64,000 bases of DNA. Origin: an uncultured Sphingomonadaceae bacterium (GTDB lineage: Bacteria; Pseudomonadota; Alphaproteobacteria; Sphingomonadales; Sphingomonadaceae). Shown here piece after piece: positions 27,136 through 36,607 of the stretch. Positions within the stretch are counted from its first letter, which is position 1. Every line of letters begins with the position of its first letter. Made by a program: the position numbers and the translations under genes. The stretch lies in the NCBI GenBank assembly GCA_947499255.1, contig CANMNF010000003.1:248001-312000 (forward strand), given 5' to 3'. The notes beneath the pieces are model-generated. The model saw only the letters and a program-made list of their open reading frames with translations, had not been told where the DNA came from and did no database searches.

Positions 27136-27777
27136 ATGTCTAATCGTGTTTTTGTATGGGTTGCACATCCTGGCTCTGGATCATTTAATGCCGCTTTGGC
27201 CTCTGCCTATGCGCACGGTGCCCGTGATGGCGGTGCAAAGGTCCGGGTGCAGGCATTGGCCGAAATGGAGTTTGATACCCAGTTTCGCGGTTACCACGAT
27301 GCCCCAGCGCTCGAACCGGATTTGCTGGCATGGCAGGACAACATCGCTTGGAGCGATCATCTCTTTACAGTCCATCCATTATGGTGGGGGGCGATGCCTG
27401 CCCTGGCCAAAACGGTGCTTGATCGCGCGCTCACTTCTGGCTTTGCCTACAAATACAAAGCGCGCGGAGTGAAGTGGGACAAGTTGCTGGCAGGCCGGCG
27501 CGGGGATGCGATCATCACTGCAGATACACCCGCATGGATCGATCGCTACATCTATCGCGGACCTGCGCGTAAAGTGCTTTCGGCCCAGTTTTACGATTTT
27601 TGCGGCGTCAAACCGGGTACCGTCCGGCAGATTGGCTCCATCAAAACATCGGACGAAGCCAAGCGCGCCTCATGGCTGGAGGATGCTTACACATTGGGCC
27701 TCAAAGCTGCCCGAGCGAAACCGCTCGCGCCTGAACTCAACGCGCCTGAAACTCAGCCCGCAATGGCTTTGTCTTAA
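27136..27777 (+). CDS. NAD(P)H dehydrogenase (quinone)-like flavoprotein
   Basis: A 213-residue flavodoxin-2 fold enzyme, related to NQO/MdaB/KefF. The N terminus FVWVAHPGSGSFNAALASAYAHGA carries the FMN/FAD phosphate site; the segment VHPLWWGAMPALAKTVLDRALTSGFAY is the typical active-site region with its WWG signature. It reduces quinones or similar electrophiles using NAD(P)H. It has a good ribosome site (AAGGAG). Control by the divergent TetR protein is likely, as for many quinone-inducible reductases. Confidence 0.85.
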   Translation: MSNRVFVWVAHPGSGSFNAALASAYAHGARDGGAKVRVQALAEMEFDTQFRGYHDAPALEPDLLAWQDNIAWSDHLFTVHPLWWGAMPALAKTVLDRALTSGFAYKYKARGVKWDKLLAGRRGDAIITADTPAWIDRYIYRGPARKVLSAQFYDFCGVKPGTVRQIGSIKTSDEAKRASWLEDAYTLGLKAARAKPLAPELNAPETQPAMALS

Positions 27778-27787
27778 GGAGGCGATG

Positions 27788-28270
27788 ATGGACAACGAAA
27801 CTCTTGCAATAAGCGCGCAAGCTCTCGCGCTATCTGCTGCGATGACAGGCGGCGTCTTCCAATCCTTTTCAGACTTCGTGATGCGGGGTCTGGAGGAGGA
27901 GGGTGTTGCCGGTGCGAAAGGCATGCAGGGCTTGAACCGCACGGTTTTGCGCTCTGTCTTCGTCGTGATGCTATTTGCAATCGCACCTTTGGCGCTGGGA
28001 TTGGCATGGTTTGTTGGTGCGGGTGCATCCCCCCAAGTGGCAAACCAGCTGTGGGCGGGTGCATGGGTTTATACGCTGGGCGTGCCGCTTGTTACGATGC
28101 TGGGCAATGTGCCGATGAATGAACGATTGGCGCGGTTTGATGTGTCGAGCGTTCAGGGGCTTGCTTACTGGCGAACCTATCAGAAGGGGTGGACCCGGTG
28201 GAACACGTTGCGCACGCTTGCTAGCTATGGCGCGGCGCTGCTTTTTGCAGCGGCAGCGTTGCAAGCTTAA
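27788..28270 (+). CDS. DUF1772 family membrane protein
   Basis: About 160 residues with four hydrophobic segments. It matches DUF1772, anthrone-oxygenase-like membrane proteins of unknown function; GGVFQSFSDFVMRGL near the start and GNVPMNERLARFD in the middle are the recognisable parts. A ribosome site AAGGAGG ends five bases before the ATG at 27788; the ATG directly upstream at 27785 is also possible. It begins about ten bases after the quinone reductase, so it belongs to the same TetR-controlled operon. Its stop codon overlaps the stop of the convergent der gene. Confidence 0.8.
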   Translation: MDNETLAISAQALALSAAMTGGVFQSFSDFVMRGLEEEGVAGAKGMQGLNRTVLRSVFVVMLFAIAPLALGLAWFVGAGASPQVANQLWAGAWVYTLGVPLVTMLGNVPMNERLARFDVSSVQGLAYWRTYQKGWTRWNTLRTLASYGAALLFAAAALQA

Positions 28271-29727
28271 TCGCGCCCTTGGCCGCCGCTGAATTTGCCG
28301 CCACCGCCGCGATTGGAATCATACGGGTTTTTCGGTGACTTCAATGTCAGGCGCACAGGCACTGCGCCAAAATCCAATTGCTTGCGGATGCCGTTCAGCA
28401 AATACCGCTCATAACTAACCGGCAGATCGTCTAGCCGCGTTCCGAACACCACGAAGCGCGGCGGTCGTGTGCCCACTTGCGTGATGTAGCGCAGCTTGAT
28501 CCGTCGCCCGCCGGGAGCTGGCGGCGGATTGTTGGCCAAAGCATGATCGAACCAGCGATTAAGCGCAGCGGTTGATACCCGCCGGCTCCAAGCCTCGCGC
28601 AGTTCAAACGCAGCGCTGAGCAATGTATCGAGCCCTTTGCCCGTAATCGCGCTGACCGATAGGAGCGGCACGCCGCGCAATTGCGCAAGGCCTTCGTCCA
28701 GCGCACCTTTGATGCCATTGAACAGCGCGCTTGGTTCTTCTGCGACATCCCACTTGTTGATCGCAACCATCAAAGCGCGCCCTTCTTCGAGCACTTTGTT
28801 CGCGATTTTGAGATCCTGCACTTCCAGCCCGCGCGTCGCATCAAGCAGCAGCACAACAACCTCGGCATAATCGACAGCGCGCAGGCCATCAGCCACTGAA
28901 AGCTTTTCCAGCTTATCGGTCACCTTGGCGCGTTTGCGCATTCCGGCGGTATCGATCAGCTTGATAATGCGGGTTTCGCCCGATTTGGGTTCAGTCCATT
29001 CCCAATCCACCGAAATTGAATCGCGCGTAATCCCGGCTTCTGGTCCGGTGAGCAAGCGGTCTTCATCCAGCAGCTTGTTGATCAGCGTGGATTTGCCCGC
29101 ATTGGGGCGGCCCACAATCGCCAGCGAAAGCGGGGCGGTGGGATCATGCTCCTCAAGCTCACCAGCATCGGCGGCAATGGCAGCAGCGGCCTGTGCATCG
29201 ATTTCCATCTGCTCGACCTTTTCGCCGATCAGCGGGACGAGCGCGCTGTACAGATCGGCAATACCTTCGCCATGTTCTGCGCTGACAGGGACAGGTTCGC
29301 CAAGGCCCAGAGAATAGCTTTCAAGAATACCGCTTTCGCCCGAATTTCCTTCCGCCTTATTGGCGATGACGACAACGGGCACTTCTTGTTGGCGCAGCCA
29401 GCGGCCAATCTCTTCATCAAGCGGGGTTAAGCCCGCACGCGCATCAATTACGAACAGCGCCGCATCTGCGCCTTTGAGCGAGACCTGTGTTTGCACCCGC
29501 ATACGGCCCGGCAGCGAGGCATCGTCTTCATCTTCCCAACCTGCGGTATCGACAGCTTCAAATGTCAGGCCCGCAAGACCTGCTTCACCAGAGCGGCGAT
29601 CACGGGTGACGCCGGGCTGATCATCAACCAGCGCAAGACGCTTGCCAACAAGCCGATTGAACAGCGTTGATTTGCCCACATTGGGCCGTCCAATAATAAC
29701 GACCTGAGGAATGGTGCGCGTTTGCAT
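28267..29727 (-). CDS. der: Ribosome biogenesis GTPase Der (EngA)
   Basis: A 486-residue protein with two GTPase domains and a C-terminal KH-like domain, needed for 50S subunit assembly. Domain 1: IIGRPNVGKSTLFNRLVGKR, DTAGWED, NKAEG; domain 2: IVGRPNAGKSTLINKLL, DTAGMRKRAKV, INKWD. The C-terminal GGGGKF tail is Gly/Arg rich. ATG 29727 is used; TTG 29736 would add three residues. It ends by overlapping the convergent DUF1772 stop codon. Confidence 0.97.
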   Translation of the reverse strand: MQTRTIPQVVIIGRPNVGKSTLFNRLVGKRLALVDDQPGVTRDRRSGEAGLAGLTFEAVDTAGWEDEDDASLPGRMRVQTQVSLKGADAALFVIDARAGLTPLDEEIGRWLRQQEVPVVVIANKAEGNSGESGILESYSLGLGEPVPVSAEHGEGIADLYSALVPLIGEKVEQMEIDAQAAAAIAADAGELEEHDPTAPLSLAIVGRPNAGKSTLINKLLDEDRLLTGPEAGITRDSISVDWEWTEPKSGETRIIKLIDTAGMRKRAKVTDKLEKLSVADGLRAVDYAEVVVLLLDATRGLEVQDLKIANKVLEEGRALMVAINKWDVAEEPSALFNGIKGALDEGLAQLRGVPLLSVSAITGKGLDTLLSAAFELREAWSRRVSTAALNRWFDHALANNPPPAPGGRRIKLRYITQVGTRPPRFVVFGTRLDDLPVSYERYLLNGIRKQLDFGAVPVRLTLKSPKNPYDSNRGGGGKFSGGQGRD

Positions 29728-29801
29728 GGGGCGCAATTGGGGGTGTTGGGGGTGTTTGGCAACCCAAAACCCCTCTCAATAAAGCAATAGTCCGGCGCGA
29801 C

Positions 29802-30242
29802 TTACCAGCTGCCGGTGTTTTCCATGCTCGCCCATGGCTCTTGCGAGGGCAGATCATCGCCTTCTTGCAGCAGCTCCAAGCTTATACCATCTGGTGTTTT
29901 GACAAAGGCCATATGGCCATCGCGCGGTGGGCGCAGGATGGTGACACCGGCATCGGCAAGGCGCCGACACGTCTCATAAATATTGTCGACACGGTAAGCG
30001 AGATGGCCAAAATTGCGACCATCGCCATAGGTATCAGGCGCGCTGCCATCTTCCGGTGGCCAATTGTAGGTTAGCTCAACCTCGGCCACACCTTCCTGAC
30101 CAGGCGCGGCAAGAAAAACGAGCGTGAAGCGCCCCTTTTCAAAGTCACGGCGGCGCACGACTTTCACGCCAATCATATCGAAAAAGGCAATTGTCGCATC
30201 AAGGTCGGTGACGCGGATCATGGTGTGGAGATATTTCGTCAT
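29802..30242 (-). CDS. gloA: Lactoylglutathione lyase-like VOC protein (glyoxalase I)
   Basis: A 146-residue VOC-fold protein. Metal ligand positions are seen: H6 in YLHTMIRVTDLDATIAFF, E at VAEVELTYNW, H at FGHLAYRVDNIYETCRRL, and E at GISLELLQEGDD; this four-ligand pattern and the length match glyoxalase I. It isomerises the methylglyoxal-glutathione adduct. It lies 75 bases upstream of der on the same strand; grouping into one transcript is possible. The gene name is used with moderate confidence as other VOC enzymes share the pattern. Confidence 0.82.
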   Translation of the reverse strand: MTKYLHTMIRVTDLDATIAFFDMIGVKVVRRRDFEKGRFTLVFLAAPGQEGVAEVELTYNWPPEDGSAPDTYGDGRNFGHLAYRVDNIYETCRRLADAGVTILRPPRDGHMAFVKTPDGISLELLQEGDDLPSQEPWASMENTGSW

Positions 30243-30338
30243 TCGGTCACCTTCAATTCATCGCTATTCAAGCACAGTTCACCGCTAGCACATTAGGGCA
30301 CAATCCAACATCACGATCAGATCCAGCGGAGAAAACGT

Positions 30339-31091
30339 ATGCTAGAGGATAGCCAATCAGACACCGCCCACGCCACCACTTTCTGGCGGCGGCCTGATAA
30401 TAAAGCGCTTATCATTGCAGCAGGCGTGATGTCAGCAGGCCTTATCGCGGGTGGGTATTTGCTTGGTGACGGCTTGTTGCGCGCCAAAATGGCGGATCGC
30501 GCGGTCACTGTGCGCGGGTTGGCGGAGCGGGATGTGATGGCTGATTTGGCCACTTGGACGATCTCCTATTCCGCCACCACAACCAATCTGGCCAGCGCGC
30601 AGCAAAGCGTGGATCAGGATACAGAAGCGTTGGTGAGCTGGTTTGGTGAGTTGGGCTTTCCCGCTGAAGCTTTGCAGCCTGTCTCTGTCAATGTGTCGAG
30701 TTATAACAACAATGGCGTCCCGCAATTCACCGTGCGTCAGCGGATGAGCCTGCGCACCACGGATATTGACCGGGCACAAGATGCGGTGAAGCGGCAATTT
30801 GAGCTGGTGCGGCGCGGGGTGTTGTTGGAGGAAGGCTCCGGCATCGGTTTCACGTTTACGCAGCTCAACCAGATCAAACCTGAAATGGTGGCCGAGGCGA
30901 CTCGCGATGCGCGCGCAGCGGCACAGCAATTTGCGCAGGATTCAGGCTCTGACGTGGGTTCGATCCGCAATGCGACGCAGGGATATTTCAGCATCTCTGC
31001 GCGCGATGGCAATAGCGGGGGGTGGGGCGTGGCCGATACCCCGTTCAAGAAAGTGCGCGTGGTTACAACGGTTGATTTCCTGCTCGATTAA
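30339..31091 (+). CDS. SIMPL domain-containing protein (DUF541)
   Basis: A 250-residue protein with one N-terminal membrane helix or uncleaved signal (LIIAAGVMSAGLIAGGYLLG) and a SIMPL/DUF541 domain (VTVRGLAERDVMADLATWTISY..., VNVSSYNNNGVPQFTVRQRMSLRT). The family is found in the periplasm and has a suggested role in oxidative or signalling stress, none proven. It is followed by a strong bidirectional terminator. Confidence 0.85.
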   Translation: MLEDSQSDTAHATTFWRRPDNKALIIAAGVMSAGLIAGGYLLGDGLLRAKMADRAVTVRGLAERDVMADLATWTISYSATTTNLASAQQSVDQDTEALVSWFGELGFPAEALQPVSVNVSSYNNNGVPQFTVRQRMSLRTTDIDRAQDAVKRQFELVRRGVLLEEGSGIGFTFTQLNQIKPEMVAEATRDARAAAQQFAQDSGSDVGSIRNATQGYFSISARDGNSGGWGVADTPFKKVRVVTTVDFLLD

Positions 31092-31122
31092 CCGCGCGAT
31101 GATCGGGTGCAACACATGCAAA

Positions 31123-31160
31123 AAAAGGGTCCGTGTCGATATTTCGACACGGACCCTTTT
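31123..31160. terminator. Bidirectional transcription terminator
   Basis: A perfect 17-base stem (AAAAGGGTCCGTGTCGA with TCGACACGGACCCTTTT) and a four-base loop. A-tract and T-tract flank it on both sides, so it ends both the SIMPL gene (plus) and the TorF porin gene (minus), which converge here. Confidence 0.92.
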
Positions 31161-31190
31161 GTCATCGCTGCAATAGCGAATGCGTAAGGC

Positions 31191-31916
31191 TTAGAAGCTT
31201 GCGCCAAGCGTTACGACGATTGTGTCGTCAACGAAGTCATATGCGCCGGGAGCGATGTCACCTTCGGCACCGATGTAAGCAACGCCAACTGAGACGATTT
31301 CGCCCAAGGCAACGTCCGCGCCAACAGACCAGTCAAAGGCCTTGCTGTCATTGGTGAAGGTCAGGAAACCATCGGTGTAACCAAGGTGAGCTGACAATGA
31401 AATCGGAGTGTCGGGGATGCCAACGCCTACATCTGAGTAGAGGTAGAAGTTGTCAGTGCTGCCGAGTGAATCTTGCTTGGGTGCATAAGCAACACCAACA
31501 GAAACTTCTGCAGGGCCGACACCAGCGCCAACCGAGCCGTAGAACTCGACATAGTCGAAATCGCCGGGACCAGCATTGGGGTAAAGATAAGCAAGAACAC
31601 CAACGTCATAAGAGAAGGTATCGCCAATCGAACCACCATAGCCGCCATAAATGTCGAGCTCGGTGTGGCCGTAACCAACGGTATCTTCGTCAAGCGAAGA
31701 ACCCCAGGTGCCGACGTAGAAACCGCCGATCGAAGCGTCGACACCGCCCTGAACAGCGATATCGCCGCCAGAAAGATCAACACCGCGGAAGCGATATTCG
31801 CTGACAATGGCAGAGTTGCCGGACAGTTCAATGTCCTGAGCAACAGCCGGAGCCGCTACGAAAGAAGAAGTTGCGAGAATAGTAGCAGCCATGAGGCTGC
31901 GGACGGACATAAGCAT
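31191..31916 (-). CDS. TorF family putative porin
   Basis: A 241-residue outer-membrane protein. A signal peptide (MLMSVRSLMAATILATSSF, ending at AVAQ) is followed by alternating beta strands rich in Tyr, Gly and Phe, and the last residue is Phe (VVTLGASF), typical of outer-membrane barrels. The start SGNSAIVSEYRFRGVDLSGG matches the TIGR02001/TorF family. The ATG at 31916 has AAGGA eight bases upstream; the frame is open 14 codons further. Substrate unknown. Confidence 0.85.
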   Translation of the reverse strand: MLMSVRSLMAATILATSSFVAAPAVAQDIELSGNSAIVSEYRFRGVDLSGGDIAVQGGVDASIGGFYVGTWGSSLDEDTVGYGHTELDIYGGYGGSIGDTFSYDVGVLAYLYPNAGPGDFDYVEFYGSVGAGVGPAEVSVGVAYAPKQDSLGSTDNFYLYSDVGVGIPDTPISLSAHLGYTDGFLTFTNDSKAFDWSVGADVALGEIVSVGVAYIGAEGDIAPGAYDFVDDTIVVTLGASF

Positions 31917-32202
31917 GGGCAATTTCCTTAAATTGCTGTGGTGAATTTCGTGCCTCATCCCACCTGCGTAAACTGGCCTCGGCTATTTATAGATGCCGAT
32001 GTTCCATGTTTGCGCAATGAAAATGCCGTTCTGTGCTGCGGTGCACAAGGTAAATTGCTGGATTGGCATTTTTGTCGCACCAGGTGTGGGTTTTTGGCAT
32101 CACTTTCGGTATCCAGAGATGCTACTGACAAGTTGCTAACAATCTGATGTTTATCCGAATTGCAGTGATTAAGCTCCGACTCTAGAGAGGCTTGAACGAA
32201 TT

Positions 32203-33015
32203 ATGCTGCAATGGCTCAAATCTCTTTTCGCTGCTGATGCAGCCGATCCGGCCCCTGATCCAGCGGTGCCTGATGGCATGCGCGTCTATGCCATTGGCGA
32301 TATTCATGGCCGGCTCGACCTGTTTGAAGTTCTGGCGCGGGCTATCGAATCAGATGATGCGGCGTTGCCCGCCGCGCAAACCGTGATAATTCTGCTTGGT
32401 GATTTGGTTGATCGCGGGCCTGACAGCGCAGGCGTGTTGGCCAAAGCGCGCAGCTGGCAGCGCGAACGCAAGGTCCGTATTTTGAGCGGCAATCACGAAG
32501 AGATGTTCCTTAAAAGCTTCGACAACCCTGATATGCTGCGCCATTTTCTGCGCCATGGCGGTCGCGAAACCTTGCTCAGCTATGGCATCGCCAAAAAGGC
32601 ATATATGAACGCGACGCTGGAAGAAGTGATGAACCTGATGGCAGAGCATATTCCGCCAGAAGAGCGCGCCTTTATCGAAGCGTTTGAAGACAGCATAACT
32701 ATGGGCGATTATTTCTTCGCCCATGCCGGTGTTGATCCAGCCACCGCGCTTGATGAGCAAAAAGTGCATGAGCTGCGCTGGATCCGCGAACCTTTCCTCA
32801 GCCATCATCAGCCGTTGGAAAAAACCATCGTACATGGTCATACGATCATTGAGGCACCAGTTGATAATGGCGTGCGGATCGGGATTGATACCGGCGCCTA
32901 TTCAAGCGGCATTTTGACAGCACTGGTGCTTGAAGGAACAGATCGCCGGTATATCGCTGCGACCGTGGATGAAGATGGCGAGATTACCGTGCGTCATAAT
33001 CCGGCAGCACCTTAA
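32203..33015 (+). CDS. Serine/threonine protein phosphatase-like metallophosphoesterase
   Basis: A 270-residue calcineurin-like phosphoesterase. All PPP-family blocks are visible: GDIHGRLD, GDLVDRGPDS, GNHE (ILSGNHEEMF), HAGVDP and VHGHT. Hence it is closer to bacterial PPP-type protein phosphatases (PrpA/ApaH group) than to other phosphoesterases. The target is unknown. It is the last gene before the RNase P RNA. Confidence 0.88.
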   Translation: MLQWLKSLFAADAADPAPDPAVPDGMRVYAIGDIHGRLDLFEVLARAIESDDAALPAAQTVIILLGDLVDRGPDSAGVLAKARSWQRERKVRILSGNHEEMFLKSFDNPDMLRHFLRHGGRETLLSYGIAKKAYMNATLEEVMNLMAEHIPPEERAFIEAFEDSITMGDYFFAHAGVDPATALDEQKVHELRWIREPFLSHHQPLEKTIVHGHTIIEAPVDNGVRIGIDTGAYSSGILTALVLEGTDRRYIAATVDEDGEITVRHNPAAP

Positions 33016-33070
33016 GGCGCCGGGCCAACACAAAAATCGGCATGGAAATGCCGACAGCATAAAACAAATT

Positions 33071-33513
33071 ACCGGGAGGCCTGTAAGCCGGGTTCTGTCC
33101 TGTCAGCGGTTTCCCCCTGAATTCAATCAAGCGGACCAGCCCAACAGGGGCAACCATTCATCTGGGCGAGCCATTGCTGACTGCGCTCTAGCGACCAACC
33201 CGGGCCTGCTCGGAGCGAAACACTCCTGCCTTCCGAAGAAGGCGCGCGACCCCTATGCGGTCTTGCTCCGGGTGGGGTTTGCCATGCGGGCCGCGTTGCC
33301 GAGGCCCCGGTGCGCTTTTACCGCACCCTTTCACCCTTGCCTGTGCCCTTTAGGGGTCATCGGCGGTATACTCTCTGTGGCACTGTCCCTGAGCTTGGCC
33401 CTTGGTTTAACCCAACAGCCTCACCCGGCGGGCGTTACCCGCCACCCTTGTTTCGTGGAGCCCGGACTTTCCTCGCTTGTCTTGCGACTTACGCGGTTGC
33501 CCGGCCTCCCGGT
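33071..33513 (-). ncRNA. rnpB: RNase P RNA (class A)
   Basis: Read on the minus strand it begins with the P1 strand CCGGGAGGCC (33503-33512) and ends with its complement (33072-33081). Near the 5' end is GAGGAAAGTCCGGGCTCC and near the 3' end ACAGAACCCGGCTTA, the universally conserved P4 and J regions. The length of about 440 bases fits alphaproteobacterial type A RNA. It is the catalytic RNA that removes 5' leaders from pre-tRNAs. Confidence 0.95.
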
Positions 33514-33698
33514 GATGGGGCGTATAAGGGTGGCGGCGCGGTTTGGGAAGCGCGTCGGCGTTCTTCAATTGCCCAGAATTTCTTTCCAACCCAATATTTA
33601 GGATCATGATGTTGCGCCGGGGCTATGGCATTTGGCCGACGCGTGTGAGCCAGAGCGCTTGGACCAATTGGTTTAGACATTGAGCTTGGAGATCCGCG

Positions 33699-34403
33699 TT
33701 ACCGCGCCAATCCGCGGTCCCGGTCCAGCAGCAATTGGAACAAGATAGCGCCCAGCTCTCCATCGATTTCACCATCGATGCGTTCAGGCCGCCAGCGACG
33801 TTGGAAAGCTTCGACCGTTTTGCGCCCTTCGGCAATGTCATAGCCAAACCGTTCAAGCGCCAGATAAAAAGCGCCGTCATTGTCAAACGGATCGCCCAGA
33901 TTGAGCTTTTTGGGCCGTTCCAGGCATAATCCGTGCTCTGCCAAGCGATCCCATGGGAAAAGTTCACCCGGATCCAATTTGCGCGCAGGAGCTATATCGG
34001 AATGCGCCACAACATTGGCGCGCGGGATATCGTGGGCCTTCACAATGCGGGCCAAAAGCGGGATCAGCGCATCGATCTGTGCATCGCTAAATTCGCGGTA
34101 GCCAAAGGCATGGCCCGGGTGATCCAGTTCGATGCCGATACTGGCCGAATTGACATCGCGAACGCCGCGCCAGCATGATCGGCCTGCATGCCAGGCGCGC
34201 TTGTCTTCGGGCACCATCAAAGTGACTTCGCCAGCTTCGCTGATCAGATAATGCGCGGAAACTTCTGCCGCTGGATCGCACAGGCGCGAAATGGCCGCAT
34301 CTGCGCTTTGCATTTCGGTATAATGCAGCACTGCCATGCTGACAGGGCATTGCCGCTCATTCCAATTGGGCGAGAGGCGTTGGTGATGAACCAGTTCGTC
34401 CAT
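33699..34403 (-). CDS. N-acetylmuramoyl-L-alanine amidase (AmpD-like)
   Basis: A 234-residue zinc amidase of the amidase-2 family. Zinc ligands and fold signs are seen at VLHYTEM (first His), GIELDHPGHAFGYREFSDAQ, and HSDIAPARKLDPGELFPW with the second His and Asp. No signal peptide is visible, which suggests cytosolic recycling of anhydro-muropeptides like AmpD. Its C-terminal part (about residues 165-220) resembles a peptidoglycan-binding repeat. It ends 20 bases upstream of the chpT end... both read the same way, so chpT and this gene may be co-transcribed. Confidence 0.88.
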   Translation of the reverse strand: MDELVHHQRLSPNWNERQCPVSMAVLHYTEMQSADAAISRLCDPAAEVSAHYLISEAGEVTLMVPEDKRAWHAGRSCWRGVRDVNSASIGIELDHPGHAFGYREFSDAQIDALIPLLARIVKAHDIPRANVVAHSDIAPARKLDPGELFPWDRLAEHGLCLERPKKLNLGDPFDNDGAFYLALERFGYDIAEGRKTVEAFQRRWRPERIDGEIDGELGAILFQLLLDRDRGLAR

Positions 34404-34422
34404 TAAAGCGCCTCTCTTCCCA

Positions 34423-35076
34423 TTATCCGATCATGCCATCTTCATCAGGCAATGCCGCACCCAAAATAAGCGCGTCAGCCGTTAACGCCGACTGGATCGT
34501 TCCGTCTTTTTCCTGGGCAAGCATATACAGCATATGAGCAGGAGCAGTCCGGCCTGAAAGGTCCGACATATCCAATTGCCCGGCAAGCGCGAGGCCGATA
34601 TTGTCGTCAAACGCGATCTTTGGCCCTTCGGCGCGGATTACAATTTCGGTTTTGCCGCCATTGCGTTCTGCCCCGATGGACAAAGTGCCGCCACGCACCA
34701 GCGCATCGATGCCGATCGCAGCCAGATTGAGCAACGTCTTGATCGCAGGTTTGGCCAAGCTGGCTTCTGCAACCGCCCAGTCCAGTTCCAACCGCTCATT
34801 CGCGCTGGTGAGAGAGGCGATCAGTTCATGCGCTTCGGCCACTTCCACCTGTTCACCAAATCCGCCAGCGGCCCCGAAAGCGAGGCGGAAGAATTTGAGC
34901 TTGTTCGCACTCACGCGGGCGCTTTGTTCAAGCAGTTCAATACACCGCGCGCGCATCACCGGATCATCTTCCCCGGCCAGCAATTCAAGCCCATTGTTGA
35001 GCGCGCCAACAGGGCTAAGCATATCGTGGCACAATCGAGAGCACATCAGGGCGGCGAGATCGGTAGAAGAGGTCAT
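34423..35076 (-). CDS. chpT: Histidine phosphotransferase ChpT
   Basis: A 217-residue protein of the alphaproteobacterial CckA-ChpT-CtrA phosphorelay, which passes phosphate from CckA to CtrA and CpdR and so controls the cell cycle and motility. The active histidine is H17 in SRLCHDMLSPVGALNNGLELL, the start of the dimerising helices, and the rest is a degenerate ATPase-like domain (ARTAPAHMLYMLAQ region). The length and opening sequence are typical. It lies 20 bases from the amidase gene on the same strand. Confidence 0.88.
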   Translation of the reverse strand: MTSSTDLAALMCSRLCHDMLSPVGALNNGLELLAGEDDPVMRARCIELLEQSARVSANKLKFFRLAFGAAGGFGEQVEVAEAHELIASLTSANERLELDWAVAEASLAKPAIKTLLNLAAIGIDALVRGGTLSIGAERNGGKTEIVIRAEGPKIAFDDNIGLALAGQLDMSDLSGRTAPAHMLYMLAQEKDGTIQSALTADALILGAALPDEDGMIG

Positions 35077-35213
35077 GGGGCTGTTTGGTGATCCTTATTT
35101 GATCCAACACATACTTCAGGTGCGTGGCACAAACAATCTGCGCAGATACTCTGGCCTACTCAAGTCGTCCGGCAAATCGTTCGCTTCCCGCCACAGCGGC
35201 ACAGGGCGCGCCT

Positions 35214-35609
35214 TTAGGATAGGACTTGTGTGTAAGAAAGGGGAATGAACGCTTCCTTGCCATCGTGCCAGAAAGTGCATTCATCATTGGCAATGATGCA
35301 CCAGATGCTGCCATCGCCTGCCGCGCCTTGGCGGTCTGTTGCAGAAGGTTGCGGTTGGCCATTGGGATGCGAGTGGTAATAACCGATAATCTGCGGCCCG
35401 CCGGAGCGCGCTTCGCGATGCGCGTTGATCAGGGTTTGCGGATCAATTTCGAAATGGGTTTGCGGGGCAGGGTGGACGTTATGCGCTGGCACGACGCTGG
35501 TAATCGTCGCGCCATCACCGATGAGCAATCCGCAGCACTCGTGTGGATGCGCATTACGGGCCTCGCTTTTCAGCGAACCAAGCACCTGACTTGTCACTTC
35601 GATGATCAT
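35214..35609 (-). CDS. M67 family JAMM metallopeptidase
   Basis: A 131-residue MPN+/JAMM protease. Zinc ligands E24 (HECCGLLIG), H79 and H81 (YYHSHPNG) and D92 (SATD) fit the E-x(n)-H-x-H-x(10)-D motif exactly. The family cleaves isopeptide bonds in ubiquitin-like or sulfur-carrier systems; in bacteria it may act on ThiS/MoaD-like proteins. No sulfur-carrier gene is adjacent. It starts head-to-head with rluD: starts are six bases apart, so promoters overlap. Confidence 0.88.
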   Translation of the reverse strand: MIIEVTSQVLGSLKSEARNAHPHECCGLLIGDGATITSVVPAHNVHPAPQTHFEIDPQTLINAHREARSGGPQIIGYYHSHPNGQPQPSATDRQGAAGDGSIWCIIANDECTFWHDGKEAFIPLSYTQVLS

Positions 35610-35626
35610 CGCGCATGGCCTCTATC

Positions 35627-36571
35627 ATGAGCGATGGCAAAGTCATCACAGGAACGGTTCCCATGACCGCCCGCCTTGATAAGGCGCTGGCGAATGCAAC
35701 CGATCTCTCAAGAGAACGCATTAAAGCTCTGATTGCGCAGGGTATGGTGAAAGTAGACGGGCGCACCGCCACCAGCCCCTCTAACAAAGCTCAACAAGGC
35801 TTAAGCTTTGTTATCACCTTGCCACCCCCAGAAAACCCACAGGCTTATCCACAGGACATCCCGATCACCGTCGTTTTTGAGGATGCCGATCTCATCGTGG
35901 TCGATAAGCCTGCTGGCATGGTGGTGCACCCGGCTGCGGGCAATCGCGATGGCACGCTGGTCAATGCTTTATTGCACCATTGCCGCGGCGAGCTTTCGGG
36001 CATTGGCGGGGTGGCTCGTCCCGGCATTGTGCACCGGATCGATAAGGACACATCGGGCCTTCTGGTGGTCGCCAAATCGGATAAGGCGCATGAAGGGCTC
36101 GCCGCGCAATTTGCCGATCATTCACTCGAGCGCGCTTATCTGGCCGTATGCGGTGGCCATCCCAACCCACCCAAAGGCACGATTGCTGAACGCATTGGGC
36201 GCTCCGATACCAATCGCAAGAAAATGGCGGTGTTGGACGCCGCTTCATCGCGCGGGAAACATGCCGTGACACATTATAGAACGGTGCGCCGCCTCAGCCA
36301 TTGCGCCTTGATCGAATGCCGGTTGGAAACGGGACGTACACATCAGGTCCGGGTTCACCTTGCGTCAATCGGAAATGCGCTATTAGGGGATCCAGCATAT
36401 GGGCGCACACCCGCCCCGCTACGGTCTGTTTTGAAAGAGCTGAAATTTGATCGACAGGCACTTCATGCGGCGACTCTGGGGTTTATCCACCCTGTCAGTG
36501 GTAACGCATTAACGTTTTCGAGCGAAATACCTGCAGATATGCGGGAACTTATCGACGAAACCGGTCATTGA
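35627..36571 (+). CDS. rluD: RluA family pseudouridine synthase (RluD-like)
   Basis: A protein of about 314 residues that converts uridines of 23S rRNA to pseudouridine. It has an S4 RNA-binding domain at the start (RLDKALANATDLSRERIKALIAQG), then the catalytic block HRIDKDTSGLLVVAKSD with the catalytic Asp, and ECRLETGRTHQVRVHLASIG. ATG 35627 is used; ATG 35615 (four codons upstream) and ATG 35663, which has a well-placed AGGAA, are also possible. RluD versus RluC cannot be fully separated by eye; length favours RluD. Confidence 0.9.
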   Translation: MSDGKVITGTVPMTARLDKALANATDLSRERIKALIAQGMVKVDGRTATSPSNKAQQGLSFVITLPPPENPQAYPQDIPITVVFEDADLIVVDKPAGMVVHPAAGNRDGTLVNALLHHCRGELSGIGGVARPGIVHRIDKDTSGLLVVAKSDKAHEGLAAQFADHSLERAYLAVCGGHPNPPKGTIAERIGRSDTNRKKMAVLDAASSRGKHAVTHYRTVRRLSHCALIECRLETGRTHQVRVHLASIGNALLGDPAYGRTPAPLRSVLKELKFDRQALHAATLGFIHPVSGNALTFSSEIPADMRELIDETGH

Positions 36572-36583
36572 TATCGATGAAAT

Positions 36584-36607
36584 GCACCCTAAAATCAGTT
36601 TAGGTGC
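36584..36607. terminator. Weak hairpin after rluD
   Basis: GCACC-TAAA and TTTA-GGTGC form a nine-base stem with a one-base bulge. It lies just after the rluD stop but has no T tract, so termination is uncertain; it could also be part of the rpoH leader. Confidence 0.3.
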